Positions 34,374 through 43,942 are shown, counted from the first letter of the stretch. The stretch: DNA of 54,054 nucleotides from Shewanella salipaludis (GCF_012911865.1 NZ_JAAXYH010000020.1:1-54054), one strand, 5' to 3'. The notes: generated from the sequence alone by a model not told the origin. Numbers and translations are program-made.

Positions 34374-36206
34374 CTATGCCTGTTCCGACTTATGACAGGC
34401 ATGGAGCTTATCCTGCTGCGCCTTATCCCGGTTGAGCACCTGCTTCAGATCCTCGATCCTCTGCTTCACCGCGACCCCGTAACTCTGATCATCGCCCCAG
34501 AGATTGGCCAATATGGCCAGTGACTGCTCGTCGTGTTCGCTGAACAGACGCCCGGCACGTTGGGCACTGGCGCTGTCATTGCCCAGCAGCTGCAGCGCCT
34601 CCACCCCAAGGTTAACCGCCGAATCGAAGGTTTCCCGCTTGAAGCTGTCGACCCCGAGCAGCATTATCTGGTAGGCATGGCGCCTGTCTATGGCCCGGGC
34701 GACTATCTTCAGCTGCGGATAATGCTGCTTCGCCAATTGAATGATGTCCAGCGTCTTGTCGGCATCGTCGATGGCGATCACCAGCAACTGCGCCTCCCTG
34801 GCACCTGCGGCTTCCAGCAGCTCTCGTCTGGCGGCATCACCATAGAAGACCTTGTTGCCGAAACGCCTGAGCAGGTCTATCTGGGTCGGGCTCTGATCCA
34901 GGATAGACAAATGATAGTCCTGGGCCGCCAGCAGACGGCCGACTATCTGGCCGAAACGGCCGTAGCCGGCGATGATGACACTCTTGGTCGCCTCTATGTC
35001 TTCGGGGGCATCGTAACTCTGCTCGCCGCGGTAGGACTTGGCGAGGCCGTGCTCGTAGGCCAGCAGCAAGAGGGGGGCACACAGCATGGACACGGCCACC
35101 ACCAAGGTGACGAGGCTGACTTGTTCGGCCGTGAGGATCTGCAACTTGTTGGTCAGCGACAGGAGCACGAAGGCGAACTCGCCCCCCTGGGCCAACGCCA
35201 GGGTAAATAACCACAGCTGATTGCCTTGCAGGCCGAATACCCGCGCCAACAACCAGAGCACCAGCGCCTTGATGAGTATCAGTCCCAGCACCAGGGATAA
35301 CACCAGAGCCAGCTTATCGAGCAACAGCGGAAAGTCGATCGAGGCGCCGACCGTGATAAAGAATAACCCCAGCAGCAAGCCCTTGAATGGCTCTATGTCG
35401 ACCTCAAGTTCGTGCCTGAACTCGCTCTCGGCCAACACCACCCCGGCGAGGAAGGTGCCCAGCGCCGGCGACAGGCCAATCTTCTGCATGATCAGCGCTA
35501 TGGCGATCACCAGCAACAGCGCGAATAAGGTGAAAATTTCCCTCAGGTGGGTGGCGGCTATGTACCTGAACAGCGGCGCCGAGACATATTTGCCCGCCAG
35601 TATGATACCGGCGATGACCAGCAGGGAGATGCCGACCTGGACCCAGACGGGGAAAGCGGCCAGCAGGTTGTGGTTCACAGCGGCGTCGGCCGGCAGGGCC
35701 TGGAAGGCCAGCAAGGGCAAGAGGGCCAATATGGGGATCACGGCTATGTCCTGAAATAACAGCACGGAAAAGGCATTCTGCCCTGCCGCCTGCTTGATCC
35801 AACCCTTCTCCGCCAGGGTTTGCAGCACTATCGCGGTCGATGACAGTGCCAACATCAACCCCAGCGCCAGCGACGTCTGCCATGCCAGGGCCAACACCTG
35901 GCTGCAGAGGGCGAAGATGATGGCCGAGGTCAGCAGTACCTGCAGGCCGCCCAGCCCGAGGATCGACAGCCTCAGCTTCCACAAGCGGCTGGGTTGCAGC
36001 TCCAGCCCCACCAAAAACAGCATCATCACCACCCCGAACTCGGCGAAATGCATCACCTCTGTCTGATCGCCGACCAGACCGAGCAGGAAGGGGCCTATGA
36101 GTATTCCCGCCAGCAGGTAGCCGAGCACGGATCCCAGCCCGAGTCGCTTGGCGATGGGCACGGCTACTATGGCGGCGGCGAGATAGATGACGGCCATGTC
36201 TAACAT
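34374..36206 (-). CDS. Monovalent cation:proton antiporter, CPA2 family (KefB/KefC-like)
   Basis: A 610-residue protein: about 12 spans (residues 1-380), then a cytoplasmic RCK/TrkA-N domain beginning SVIIAGYGRFGQIVGRLLAAQ. It matches the glutathione-gated K+ efflux family, which acidifies the cytoplasm to protect against electrophiles. No kefF/kefG-type ancillary subunit is adjacent. The ATG at 36206 follows AGGAG at seven bases; the longer frame from 36236 is not supported. Confidence 0.92.
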   Translation of the reverse strand: MLDMAVIYLAAAIVAVPIAKRLGLGSVLGYLLAGILIGPFLLGLVGDQTEVMHFAEFGVVMMLFLVGLELQPSRLWKLRLSILGLGGLQVLLTSAIIFALCSQVLALAWQTSLALGLMLALSSTAIVLQTLAEKGWIKQAAGQNAFSVLLFQDIAVIPILALLPLLAFQALPADAAVNHNLLAAFPVWVQVGISLLVIAGIILAGKYVSAPLFRYIAATHLREIFTLFALLLVIAIALIMQKIGLSPALGTFLAGVVLAESEFRHELEVDIEPFKGLLLGLFFITVGASIDFPLLLDKLALVLSLVLGLILIKALVLWLLARVFGLQGNQLWLFTLALAQGGEFAFVLLSLTNKLQILTAEQVSLVTLVVAVSMLCAPLLLLAYEHGLAKSYRGEQSYDAPEDIEATKSVIIAGYGRFGQIVGRLLAAQDYHLSILDQSPTQIDLLRRFGNKVFYGDAARRELLEAAGAREAQLLVIAIDDADKTLDIIQLAKQHYPQLKIVARAIDRRHAYQIMLLGVDSFKRETFDSAVNLGVEALQLLGNDSASAQRAGRLFSEHDEQSLAILANLWGDDQSYGVAVKQRIEDLKQVLNRDKAQQDKLHACHKSEQA

Positions 36207-36283
36207 AGGGGGTCTCCTGGGGGCGTGAAAGGCCATGAGGCCAGCAAAAGTCCGGGTCGCACCAGCTTACCCACTATTTAACT

Positions 36284-36312
36284 TAAGCCAAGTAAAAGTT
36301 AAGCCAAGTAAA
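36284..36312. repeat. Two direct copies of AAGCCAAGTAAAA
   Basis: The sequence occurs at about 36285 and again at about 36301, separated by three bases, in the gap between the antiporter and kdsA. Confidence 0.7.
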
Positions 36313-36347
36313 AAGGCAAAAAAATGCCCGGGTGACTAGCCCGGGCA
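36313..36347 (-). terminator. Terminator of kdsA
   Basis: A TGCCCGGG stem (36325-36332 with 36340-36347) around a 7-nt loop is followed on the minus strand by a T-rich run. Confidence 0.85.
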
Positions 36348-36377
36348 GAGGGTGCAGCGAGAAGGTGACTCGCTTGT

Positions 36378-36433
36378 GCCTGGTTGCAGGCGCCTATTTG
36401 CTGGTGCCTATTTGCAGGTGTCTATTTGCTGGT
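36378..36433. repeat. Four imperfect 14-bp tandem repeats over the kdsA stop
   Basis: Units at 36378-36391, 36392-36405, 36406-36419 and 36420-36433 follow the pattern GCCTATTTGCWGGT. The last one encodes the end of KdsA and its stop codon. Three units carry TAG on the minus strand. Confidence 0.85.
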
Positions 36434-37270
36434 ATCGATCGGCTCGAAGGATTTCACCAACTCGTCCACTGCCTTCATCTGGGTCAGGTACTTCTCCAGC
36501 TGCTGCAGCGGCAGCGCACAGGGGCCGTCGCACTTGGCGTTGTCCGGATCCGGATGGGCCTCGATGAACAGCCCGGCCAAGCCGAGTGCCATGCCGCTGC
36601 GGGCGAGTTCTGTCGCCTGGGCACGGCGGCCACCGGCCGAGTCGGCACGGCCGCCCGGACGTTGCAGCGCATGGGTGGCGTCGAAGATCACCGGGTAGCC
36701 CGTCTGCTTCATCTCGTCCATGCCCAGCATGTCGACCACCAGATTGTTATAACCGAAGCTGGAGCCGCGTTCGCAGAGAATGATCTCATCGTTGCCGGCC
36801 TCGTTGAACTTGGTGATGATGTGGCGCATCTCGTGGGGGGCCAGGAACTGCGGCTTCTTGACGTTGATGATGGCGCCTGTCTTCGCCATGGCGATCACCA
36901 GGTCGGTTTGGCGCGCCAGGAAGGCCGGCAGCTGGATTATGTCGACTACTTCGGCCACGGGGGCACACTGGTGCACCTCATGCACATCTGTGATCAGCGG
37001 CAGCTTGAAGGTCTTCTTGATCTCTTCGAATATCTTCAGGCCTTCTTCCATGCCGGGACCACGGTAAGAGTTGATCGACGAGCGGTTCGCCTTGTCGAAC
37101 GAGGCCTTGAACACATAGGGAATGTTCAGCTTCTGAGTCACTTCGGCATAGGTCTCGGCGATAGACATGGCCAGATCCCGGGACTCCAGCACATTCATGC
37201 CGCCGAACAGCACGAAAGGTTTATCGTTGGCGATCTCTATGTCGCCCAAGTTTATGATTTTATTCGCCAT
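36422..37270 (-). CDS. kdsA: 3-deoxy-8-phosphooctulonate synthase
   Basis: A 282-residue Kdo-8-phosphate synthase, which condenses phosphoenolpyruvate with arabinose-5-phosphate for the lipopolysaccharide inner core. Family segments include FVLFGGMNVLESRDLA, FKASFDKANRSSINSYRGPG and VTDVHEVHQCAPVAEVVD. The ATG at 37270 was chosen over the adjacent TTG. It is the last gene of the conserved block running from hemA, with a DUF819 gene inserted between it and sirB1. Confidence 0.97.
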   Translation of the reverse strand: MANKIINLGDIEIANDKPFVLFGGMNVLESRDLAMSIAETYAEVTQKLNIPYVFKASFDKANRSSINSYRGPGMEEGLKIFEEIKKTFKLPLITDVHEVHQCAPVAEVVDIIQLPAFLARQTDLVIAMAKTGAIINVKKPQFLAPHEMRHIITKFNEAGNDEIILCERGSSFGYNNLVVDMLGMDEMKQTGYPVIFDATHALQRPGGRADSAGGRRAQATELARSGMALGLAGLFIEAHPDPDNAKCDGPCALPLQQLEKYLTQMKAVDELVKSFEPIDTSK

Positions 37271-37324
37271 CAAAAGATATCTCTCAAATAGTGGGCGCTA
37301 ACCCATGAATAATCTTGCCGGCCG

Positions 37325-38572
37325 TCAGCCGGCAACAAATTGCAATAATTGACCACAGAGCCAGGCCATATAAGTGCCTAAAGCATAGCCGAATACCGCC
37401 AGCAGCACACCCACGGGGGCCAGCGCCGGATGGAAGGCCGCCGCCACCACGGGCGCCGAGGCCGCGGCGCCGACGTTGGCCTGACTGCCCACCGCCAGGT
37501 AGAACAGCGGTGCCTTGATGAGCTTGGCCACCAGCAGCATGAGCCCGGCATGGACCAGCATCCAGACGATACCCACCAGGAAATACACAGGGGTGTCGAC
37601 TATCTTGGTGACATCCATGTGCAGGCCTATGGTGGCCACCAGGATATAGAGGAAGGCGGAGGCGACCTTGGAGGCGCCCGCCGCTTCCAGGTGGCGCATG
37701 GGGCTGAAGGACATGGCCAGGCCTATGCTGGTGACTATCACCACCAGCCAGAAGAATTTGGAGGTCAGGCTGTAATCTTCGGTCCAGGGGTAGTTGGCCT
37801 CGAAATAGGGGCCGAGGAAGTCGGCCGCCAGGTGCGCCAGGCCCGTGACCCCGAAACCGACTGCGACTATCAGCATCAAGTCACGCAGGCTGGGAATGCG
37901 GGCATTCTCGGCATGATACTGCTCCACCTTGGCCTTGAGAGTCTCTATGGCCGAGGTATCGGCACCGGTTCTGGCGTCGATCTCCTTGGCTTTCGATGCC
38001 AGGAACAGCAATACCGCCATCCAGAGATTGGCCACTATCACATCCACGGTCACCATTACTGAGAAGATGTGGCCACCCACATCGTAGATTTCTTTCATCG
38101 CCGCCTGGTTGGCGCCGCCGCCTATCCAGCTGCCCGCCAGGGTGGTCATGCCGCGCCAGACCGCATCAGGGCCATTACCGCCGATAAGCTCGGGATCGAA
38201 GACCGACGTGAGCAGCAAGGCGATGGGCCCGCCTATGACGATTCCCAGGGTGCCGGTGAGGAACATGATCACCGCCTTGGGCCCCAGACCCAGAATGGCC
38301 TTGAGGTCGACGCTGAGGATCAACAGCACCAAACAGGCGGGCAAGAGGTAGCGGGAGGCGACAAAATACAGCTTCGATGCCTCACTATCTATCACCCCGA
38401 AGGTGTTGAGCAGGGAGGGCAGGAAATAACATAGCAACAAGGCGGGAACGAAACGGTAGAACTTCACCCAGAATGGATGGCGGCTGCCGCTGGTATAAAA
38501 CACGAATCCCAGGATCGCGGCCAACATGCCTAAGGCCGTGGCGTCGTTTGTCACTAAGGCGGTACTGCTCAT
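37325..38572 (-). CDS. DUF819 family membrane protein
   Basis: A 415-residue protein with about 11 spans. DUF819 features include GSWIGGGANQAAMKEI and QANVGAAASAPVVAAAFHPALAPVGVL, glycine- and alanine-rich re-entrant segments like those of membrane transporters. The family is predicted to transport amino-acid-like or peptide solutes, but evidence is thin. It lies between sirB1 and kdsA, 55 bp before kdsA, and is not part of the block in most gammaproteobacteria. Confidence 0.87.
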   Translation of the reverse strand: MSSTALVTNDATALGMLAAILGFVFYTSGSRHPFWVKFYRFVPALLLCYFLPSLLNTFGVIDSEASKLYFVASRYLLPACLVLLILSVDLKAILGLGPKAVIMFLTGTLGIVIGGPIALLLTSVFDPELIGGNGPDAVWRGMTTLAGSWIGGGANQAAMKEIYDVGGHIFSVMVTVDVIVANLWMAVLLFLASKAKEIDARTGADTSAIETLKAKVEQYHAENARIPSLRDLMLIVAVGFGVTGLAHLAADFLGPYFEANYPWTEDYSLTSKFFWLVVIVTSIGLAMSFSPMRHLEAAGASKVASAFLYILVATIGLHMDVTKIVDTPVYFLVGIVWMLVHAGLMLLVAKLIKAPLFYLAVGSQANVGAAASAPVVAAAFHPALAPVGVLLAVFGYALGTYMAWLCGQLLQFVAG

Positions 38573-38677
38573 GCGTTTTTCTCCCTTGCGAATGCATTAG
38601 TTACTGTCGTTATTCTTGTATTTTTATCGTATTGCTTATGGTGTTGCCTATTGTCCCGCCTGTCCTGCTCTGGCCTG

Positions 38678-39466
38678 CTAATGATAGGTTTCCCTATGCT
38701 CGCTCAATTCCCTGAGCTGCAACTTCACCAGTTCGATAACGGGATCGTGGGGACTCTTGTCTATGAAGTGACGCAGGTCCGCCGCCGCCACCTGGATACA
38801 GCCGAGTTGCTGGGCGATGAAGGCCCGCTCCCGGTTGAGGTGCACATCGTCGCCATGCCACTGCAGCAACAGATTACAGCACTCCATCGCGGCTTCGAAT
38901 TGATGCGACACTATGCAACCCGCCTTGAGTTCGTGCAGCATGCGCGAGATCAGACGCTTAACACTGGCGGGCTTGAGGTAACCCGGCTTGAATTGGGCGC
39001 CATTCCCCAGCTCGCCGCGCACCAGGACATGCAACTGGTGCCGGCTCAGGTCCCGCCCCGTGAGCGGGTCCAGGTAGCGCACCTGGTTGTCGATACGACT
39101 GCATAGCAAGGTATTGCCCGGCAGCAGCAGGGGCTCGAGTTGCAAATCCAGTTGCTTGGCCAGCAGCATGAGCACGGTCGCCAAACTCGTGCTGTTGCCC
39201 TGACGGCTGATGAGGCAAGCGCCCAGATCGGCCGCCTCGACACTGAAATAGTCCTCACGCATACAGAAGCCCAGGTCGCGGTAGAACCAGTCCAACAAGG
39301 CCTGCAGCCGCTGATGCCGGTCGACCAGATAATGACTCAGCGCCGCACCGGCGATTTCCAACCAGGCCCAGTTGGCGGCCGCGGCCTTGGAAAATCCCAG
39401 ATGTTGACTGATGTCGAATGCCGATTCGGGTAAGGAAATGGCATCGTCGAGTGTGTATTTTTCCAT
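38678..39466 (-). CDS. sirB1: SirB1 family protein (transglutaminase-like fold)
   Basis: A 262-residue protein with the SirB1/transglutaminase-like domain: LGACLISRQGNSTSLATVLMLLAKQLDLQLEPLLLPG type core, shown here by its central SLATVLMLLAKQLDL, and a TPR-like C-terminus. The function is unknown; the name comes from a Salmonella invasion screen. The ATG overlaps the sirB2 stop as TAATG, so the longer frame to 39523 is rejected. Confidence 0.92.
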   Translation of the reverse strand: MEKYTLDDAISLPESAFDISQHLGFSKAAAANWAWLEIAGAALSHYLVDRHQRLQALLDWFYRDLGFCMREDYFSVEAADLGACLISRQGNSTSLATVLMLLAKQLDLQLEPLLLPGNTLLCSRIDNQVRYLDPLTGRDLSRHQLHVLVRGELGNGAQFKPGYLKPASVKRLISRMLHELKAGCIVSHQFEAAMECCNLLLQWHGDDVHLNRERAFIAQQLGCIQVAAADLRHFIDKSPHDPVIELVKLQLRELSEHRETYH

Positions 39467-39861
39467 TAACCCACAAATACCGCTTGTTTGAAGTGAGCCA
39501 GCTTGGCGGCATAGACCAACCACCCCAGAGCCCCGAGGCAGGCGAAGGTCTTGAACAGTTTATTGCGTTTGGCCTTGAGTGCTATCGCCCCCAGTATGAT
39601 GTAGGCCACGACGGCGCCAATCTTCTCGGTCAACCAAGGATCGACGAAGGGGTATTGCTGGATCATGAAACACAGCAGCAAACCGGACAACAACAGGAAG
39701 GTATCTATCACATGGGGCGCCACCTTGATGATTTTCTTGTCCATGATGGGCGACTCGCGCAGGTGCAGTACGAAGCGCACGATAAAGAACAACACGCTGG
39801 TGGCGATCAGCGTAAAATGCAGGTGCCGGGCGGCAGGATATAAGCTGTAAAAGGTGTCCAT
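39466..39861 (-). CDS. sirB2: SirB2 family membrane protein
   Basis: A 131-residue protein with four spans: MDTFYSLYPAARHLHFTLI at the start and GALGWLVYAAKLAHFKQAVF at the end. SirB2 is of unknown function and is nearly always encoded between prmC and sirB1. Here a GNAT acetyltransferase gene on the opposite strand separates it from prmC. Confidence 0.93.
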   Translation of the reverse strand: MDTFYSLYPAARHLHFTLIATSVLFFIVRFVLHLRESPIMDKKIIKVAPHVIDTFLLLSGLLLCFMIQQYPFVDPWLTEKIGAVVAYIILGAIALKAKRNKLFKTFACLGALGWLVYAAKLAHFKQAVFVG

Positions 39862-39977
39862 TTCGATCCCTAGTCTAAGACAAAGGCGCTAGTTTACCCG
39901 ATCCACAGCCCCATACCAATGACTATCAGTAGCACGGGGCCCGGCACTTGCAGCCAATATTCCCAGGGGAAACACAG

Positions 39978-40391
39978 ATGACAATGAATTTCAGTTTCGA
40001 TGACTCACCGGCATTCGCCGAACGGGTCAAACAGAAAATAGCCGAGTTCAACTGGCAACACTGGCAAGGGGTCGAGCGACTGCCGCTGGGGTTAAAACTG
40101 GAAGATGATCAAGGGCAATTGCTGGCGGGGCTGAGCGGACGCAGCTTCGGCAACTGGTTGCTGCTCGACAACTTCTGGGTCGACTCGTCCCTCAGGGGCC
40201 AGGGCATAGGCGAGCGCATGCTGAACCAGGCCGAGTGCATCGCCAGGGACAGGGGCTGCAAGTGGGTGCTGCTCGACACCCTGGAGTTCCAGGCAAGACC
40301 CTTCTATCAGGCGAGAGGTTACAGGGTCGAATGGACCCAGGAAGCCTACCCAAGCAGCGGCTGCAAATACTTCATGGTGAAAGCGCTCTGA
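39978..40391 (+). CDS. GNAT family N-acetyltransferase
   Basis: A 137-residue acetyltransferase. The CoA-binding motif A is LLLDNFWVDSSLRGQGIGERML (conserved core RGQGIGERML) and motif B is FYQARGYRV. Substrate unknown. CAGGGGA precedes the ATG at 39978. It is the only plus-strand gene inside the otherwise minus-strand hemA-to-kdsA block, so it is probably a lineage-specific insertion. Confidence 0.88.
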   Translation: MTMNFSFDDSPAFAERVKQKIAEFNWQHWQGVERLPLGLKLEDDQGQLLAGLSGRSFGNWLLLDNFWVDSSLRGQGIGERMLNQAECIARDRGCKWVLLDTLEFQARPFYQARGYRVEWTQEAYPSSGCKYFMVKAL

Positions 40392-40405
40392 TGCCAGGGC
40401 TCGGG

Positions 40406-40486
40406 TATCAGCCGAGCCCTGCTATCAATCGAGCCTTGGTATCAGTCGAGCCTTGTTATCAATCGAGTCTTGGTATCAACCGAACC
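40406..40486. repeat. Five imperfect 17-bp tandem repeats over the prmC stop
   Basis: Units start at 40406, 40423, 40440, 40457 and 40474 (the last one partial) with the pattern TATCARYCGAGYCYTGB. The unit at 40474 contains the prmC stop and last codons. On the minus strand every unit carries TGA. Confidence 0.9.
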
Positions 40487-41339
40487 AGCGCCCCAGGGTG
40501 CAACGTTCGTTGCTGCCAAAATCCCGCACCGTGGCGACATTATGGTAGCCCAGTTCGGTCAGCTTGTTCCTCAGTTGCACCGCCTGCTCGAAGCCATGCT
40601 CCAGCAACAGATAGCCCCCGATCAGCAGATGTTCCCTGGCGGTCTGGGCTATGTGGTATAAGTCGGCGAAGCCTTCTTCGGCCGCGGTCAAGGCGCTGTG
40701 GGGCTCGAAACGCACATCGCCCTGCATCAGATGCTCATCCGTTTCGTCTATGTAAGGCGGATTGGAGACTATGAGGTCGAAGTCCCGGCTCTCGACGGCA
40801 CTGAACCAATCGCTCTGCAGTATCTCCACCTGGGGGAAGTTCAGGTTTGCCCTGTTGGCCTTGGCCAGCGCCACCGCATCCTCCACCTTGTCTATGGCGG
40901 TGATCTGCCACTTGGGCCTTTCCGAGGCCAGTGCCAGGGCGATGGCCCCTGTGCCCGTACCCAGATCCAGCACCTTGGCGTTGTCGGACAGGGGCAGATT
41001 CAAGGCGGTTTCCACCAGGATTTCGGTATCTGGCCTGGGGATCAGCGTGGTTTCATTGACTATGAAGGGCAAGGACCAAAATTCCCGCTCCCCCACCAAG
41101 TGGGCCACGGGCACCCCCTGCTGGCGTTTTTGCACCATCTTCTGGAAGCGTTTCCACTGTTCCAGGGTCAGGGGCTTCTCCGGCCAGGTATAGAGGAAGC
41201 TGCGGCTCTTGTTCAGGCAATGCAGCAACAACACCTCGGCATCCAGGTGCGCCGAGTCCGATGTGGCGGCCAATTGCGAGAAGGCCCATTGCAGGGCTTC
41301 GGCTATGTTCGATTGCGCGGCGGAAGACTGAACTGACAA
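40476..41339 (-). CDS. prmC: Peptide chain release factor N5-glutamine methyltransferase
   Basis: A 287-residue SAM-dependent enzyme that methylates the glutamine of the GGQ motif in release factors 1 and 2. Motif I is VLDLGTGTGAIALALA and the catalytic motif is DLIVSNPPYIDE. It begins 3 bp after prfA, which encodes its substrate, so both are translated from one mRNA. Its last codons are the first unit of a 17-bp tandem repeat. Confidence 0.97.
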   Translation of the reverse strand: MSVQSSAAQSNIAEALQWAFSQLAATSDSAHLDAEVLLLHCLNKSRSFLYTWPEKPLTLEQWKRFQKMVQKRQQGVPVAHLVGEREFWSLPFIVNETTLIPRPDTEILVETALNLPLSDNAKVLDLGTGTGAIALALASERPKWQITAIDKVEDAVALAKANRANLNFPQVEILQSDWFSAVESRDFDLIVSNPPYIDETDEHLMQGDVRFEPHSALTAAEEGFADLYHIAQTAREHLLIGGYLLLEHGFEQAVQLRNKLTELGYHNVATVRDFGSNERCTLGRWFG

Positions 41340-41342
41340 AAC

Positions 41343-42434
41343 TTAACCCTGCTCATCGGCGAGTGCCGCCAGCTGATCCGCCTGATGCTCTTGCATCAAG
41401 GGCTCGAGGATCACATTCAGATCCCCTTCCATCACCTCGTTCAGGCGATACAGGGTCAGGTTGATCCTGTGCTCGCTGACGCGGCCCTGGGGATAGTTAT
41501 AGGTACGGATCCGCTCGGAACGATCGCCACTGCCCACCAGGTTGCGGCGGGTCGTTTCTTCGGCGCTGCGGCGCTTCTCGTCTTCGACCGCCTGGATACG
41601 GGCCGCCAACACGCTCATCGCCTGGGCACGGTTCTTATGCTGCGAGCGCTGATCCTGACATTCGACCACTATCCCTGAGGGGATATGGGTGATACGAATC
41701 GCCGAGTCCGTCTTGTTGACGTGCTGACCACCGGCACCGGAAGAACGGAAGGTGTCGACCTTGAGATCCGCCGGATTGATGGAGATGGCTTCCGCTTCTG
41801 GCACTTCATGCAACACGGCCACGGTACAGGCCGAGGTATGCACCCGGCCCTGGGATTCGGTTTCCGGCACCCGCTGAACCCTATGACCACCGGATTCGAA
41901 CTTGAGTTTACCGTAAACCCCTTCGCCACTGACCTTGACTATGACTTCCTTGAAGCCGCCATGTTCACCTTCGTTGGCGCTCATGACTTCCAGCTGCCAA
42001 CGGTTGGCCTCGGCATATCTGCTGTACATGCGGAACAGGTCGCCGGCGAAGATGGCCGCCTCGTCACCACCGGCACCGGCACGGATCTCGACGAAGGCAT
42101 TGCTGTCGTCGTTGGGATCTTTCGGCAGGAGCAAGATCTGCAGCTGATCTTCGAGCTCTTCGAGCCTGAGTTTCGCCTGCTTCATCTCTTCCTGCGCCAT
42201 CTCGCGCATCTCGGCGTCGTCTTCCTCGAGCATCTCTTTGGCGGCGTCGAGATCGGCCTGGGCCTGTTGGTATGCCTTGAAACCTGCGACTACGTCTTCC
42301 AGCTGGGCATATTCCCTGGACAGGCCCCGGAACTTGTCTTGATCTGCGATCACGCTGGCATCACTCAAGAGTGCCAGGACTTCTTCATTACGCTCGAGCA
42401 AGCCTTCAAGCTTGCGGATAACGGATTGCTTCAT
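41343..42434 (-). CDS. prfA: Peptide chain release factor 1
   Basis: A 363-residue RF1. The catalytic GGQ is at 235-237 (SSGAGGQHVNKTD). The stop-codon recognition tripeptide of the P-x-T type is PET at 190-192 in HRVQRVPETESQG. It terminates translation at UAA and UAG. It lies 14 bp after hemA and just ahead of prmC, the standard gene order. Confidence 0.98.
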   Translation of the reverse strand: MKQSVIRKLEGLLERNEEVLALLSDASVIADQDKFRGLSREYAQLEDVVAGFKAYQQAQADLDAAKEMLEEDDAEMREMAQEEMKQAKLRLEELEDQLQILLLPKDPNDDSNAFVEIRAGAGGDEAAIFAGDLFRMYSRYAEANRWQLEVMSANEGEHGGFKEVIVKVSGEGVYGKLKFESGGHRVQRVPETESQGRVHTSACTVAVLHEVPEAEAISINPADLKVDTFRSSGAGGQHVNKTDSAIRITHIPSGIVVECQDQRSQHKNRAQAMSVLAARIQAVEDEKRRSAEETTRRNLVGSGDRSERIRTYNYPQGRVSEHRINLTLYRLNEVMEGDLNVILEPLMQEHQADQLAALADEQG

Positions 42435-42448
42435 TTAACTCGCTAACC

Positions 42449-43699
42449 TTAGTCTTTATCTAATCCAAGTGCCGTTCTTAACTGGCCGATGGTATTCAGG
42501 TCGCCCCGGCGACTGGCCGTCGTCAGGGCCTGGGTCGGTGCATGGATCAAACGATTGGTCAGCCTGTTGGCCAATTCCTGCAATACTTGCTCGTTATCTC
42601 CCCCCTGAGCCAATTTGTTCAGGGCGCGCTCGACCAGCTCATTCTTTATCGCCATGCTCTGGCTGCGGTATTCGCGAATACTGTCGACCGACTCCAAGGA
42701 GCGCATCCATTCCATGAATTGATACGATTGTTCCTCGGTGATTAATTCGGCTTGCTCGGCGGCCTCCTTGCGGGAAGCCATGTTCTGTTCAATTATGCTA
42801 TGCAGATCGTCCACAGTATAAAGGAAAGCGTCGTCCAACTCGCCGACTTCTGCTTCGATATCTCGGGGAACGGCAATATCGACCAACAACATAGGTTGAT
42901 GACGACGCTGCTTTAGCGCTTTTTCTACCATGCCTTTGCCCAGGATAGGCAGCGGGCTGGCGGTAGAGGATATCACGATATCTGCCTTGGCGAGAAAATC
43001 CGGTATCTGCTCCAGCATGATGGCGGTCGCAGTAAACTCCTCACACATGGCCTGGGCACGCTCCAGGGTACGGTTGGCCACCACCATGCTCTGGACACCG
43101 TTATCTTTCAAATGCCTGGCCACCAGCTCTATGGTCTCGCCCGCGCCTATGAGCAACACCCTGGTGGCGGCGAGCGAGGAGAAGATGTGTTTGGCCATAC
43201 TGACGGCGGCGAAGGCCACGGACACGGCAGCGGCGCCTATCTCAGTCTCGGTGCGCACCTTCTTGGCCACAGAGAAAGTATTCTGGAACAGCTTGTCTAT
43301 GGTCAGTGCCACTGTACCGGCTTCCCTGGCCTTGACGAAAGCCTGCTTCACCTGCCCGAGGATCTGCGGCTCGCCCAGCACCAGGGAGTCCAGCCCTGAG
43401 GCGACCCGCATCAGATGATTGACCGCACTCTGGCCCCGATACTGGTAGATACAGGCGGCGACTTCCTCATGGGACAGCTCATGGTATTCCTCCAGCCACT
43501 CTATGATGTCTGCCTCGTTGGCGTTGTTGCAGTAAAGCTCGGTGCGGTTACAGGTAGAGACTATCACGGCTTCACCCGAGCGCGTCCGACTCGCCAGACT
43601 CTTCATGGCATCATGAATCTTGTCCGGTGAAAAGGCGACTTTCTCACGCAAATCGACTGTGGCGGTTTTGTGGTTTATACCTATGGCTACAAGGCTCAT
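42449..43699 (-). CDS. hemA: Glutamyl-tRNA reductase
   Basis: A 416-residue enzyme for the first committed step of tetrapyrrole synthesis from glutamyl-tRNA. The catalytic cysteine is C50 in VSTCNRTELYC; the NADPH-binding segment is VLLIGAGETIELVARHL. The ATG at 43699 gives the normal N-terminus MSLVAIGINHKTA; a 14-codon upstream extension is rejected. It is divergent from lolB, with a 243-bp shared regulatory region. Confidence 0.97.
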   Translation of the reverse strand: MSLVAIGINHKTATVDLREKVAFSPDKIHDAMKSLASRTRSGEAVIVSTCNRTELYCNNANEADIIEWLEEYHELSHEEVAACIYQYRGQSAVNHLMRVASGLDSLVLGEPQILGQVKQAFVKAREAGTVALTIDKLFQNTFSVAKKVRTETEIGAAAVSVAFAAVSMAKHIFSSLAATRVLLIGAGETIELVARHLKDNGVQSMVVANRTLERAQAMCEEFTATAIMLEQIPDFLAKADIVISSTASPLPILGKGMVEKALKQRRHQPMLLVDIAVPRDIEAEVGELDDAFLYTVDDLHSIIEQNMASRKEAAEQAELITEEQSYQFMEWMRSLESVDSIREYRSQSMAIKNELVERALNKLAQGGDNEQVLQELANRLTNRLIHAPTQALTTASRRGDLNTIGQLRTALGLDKD

Positions 43700-43942
43700 C
43701 TGACTCGTTTTAGGTTCTTGGCAGCTCTTTGAAGGAGACATTCTACTGAATTGGCACGCTTAAAAACAGAATGGGCTTAACAAAAGCCGCTAAAGACAGA
43801 ATTATTGGCCCAATTACCGAGAATATTCCGCCCCTGGGGCAGGAATCACAAGGCTCAAGCGTAAATTTGCCCCCGGGCATTGGTATTCTCGGCCCCCGCT
43901 CGTATCATAAGCAGCAATCAGCGGCCATCATAGATAACTAAT

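Noticed and set aside
40201..40774. A 179-codon plus-strand frame across the GNAT end and prmC
   Set aside because: It is an out-of-frame reading of the GNAT gene joined through tandem repeats to the antisense of prmC.
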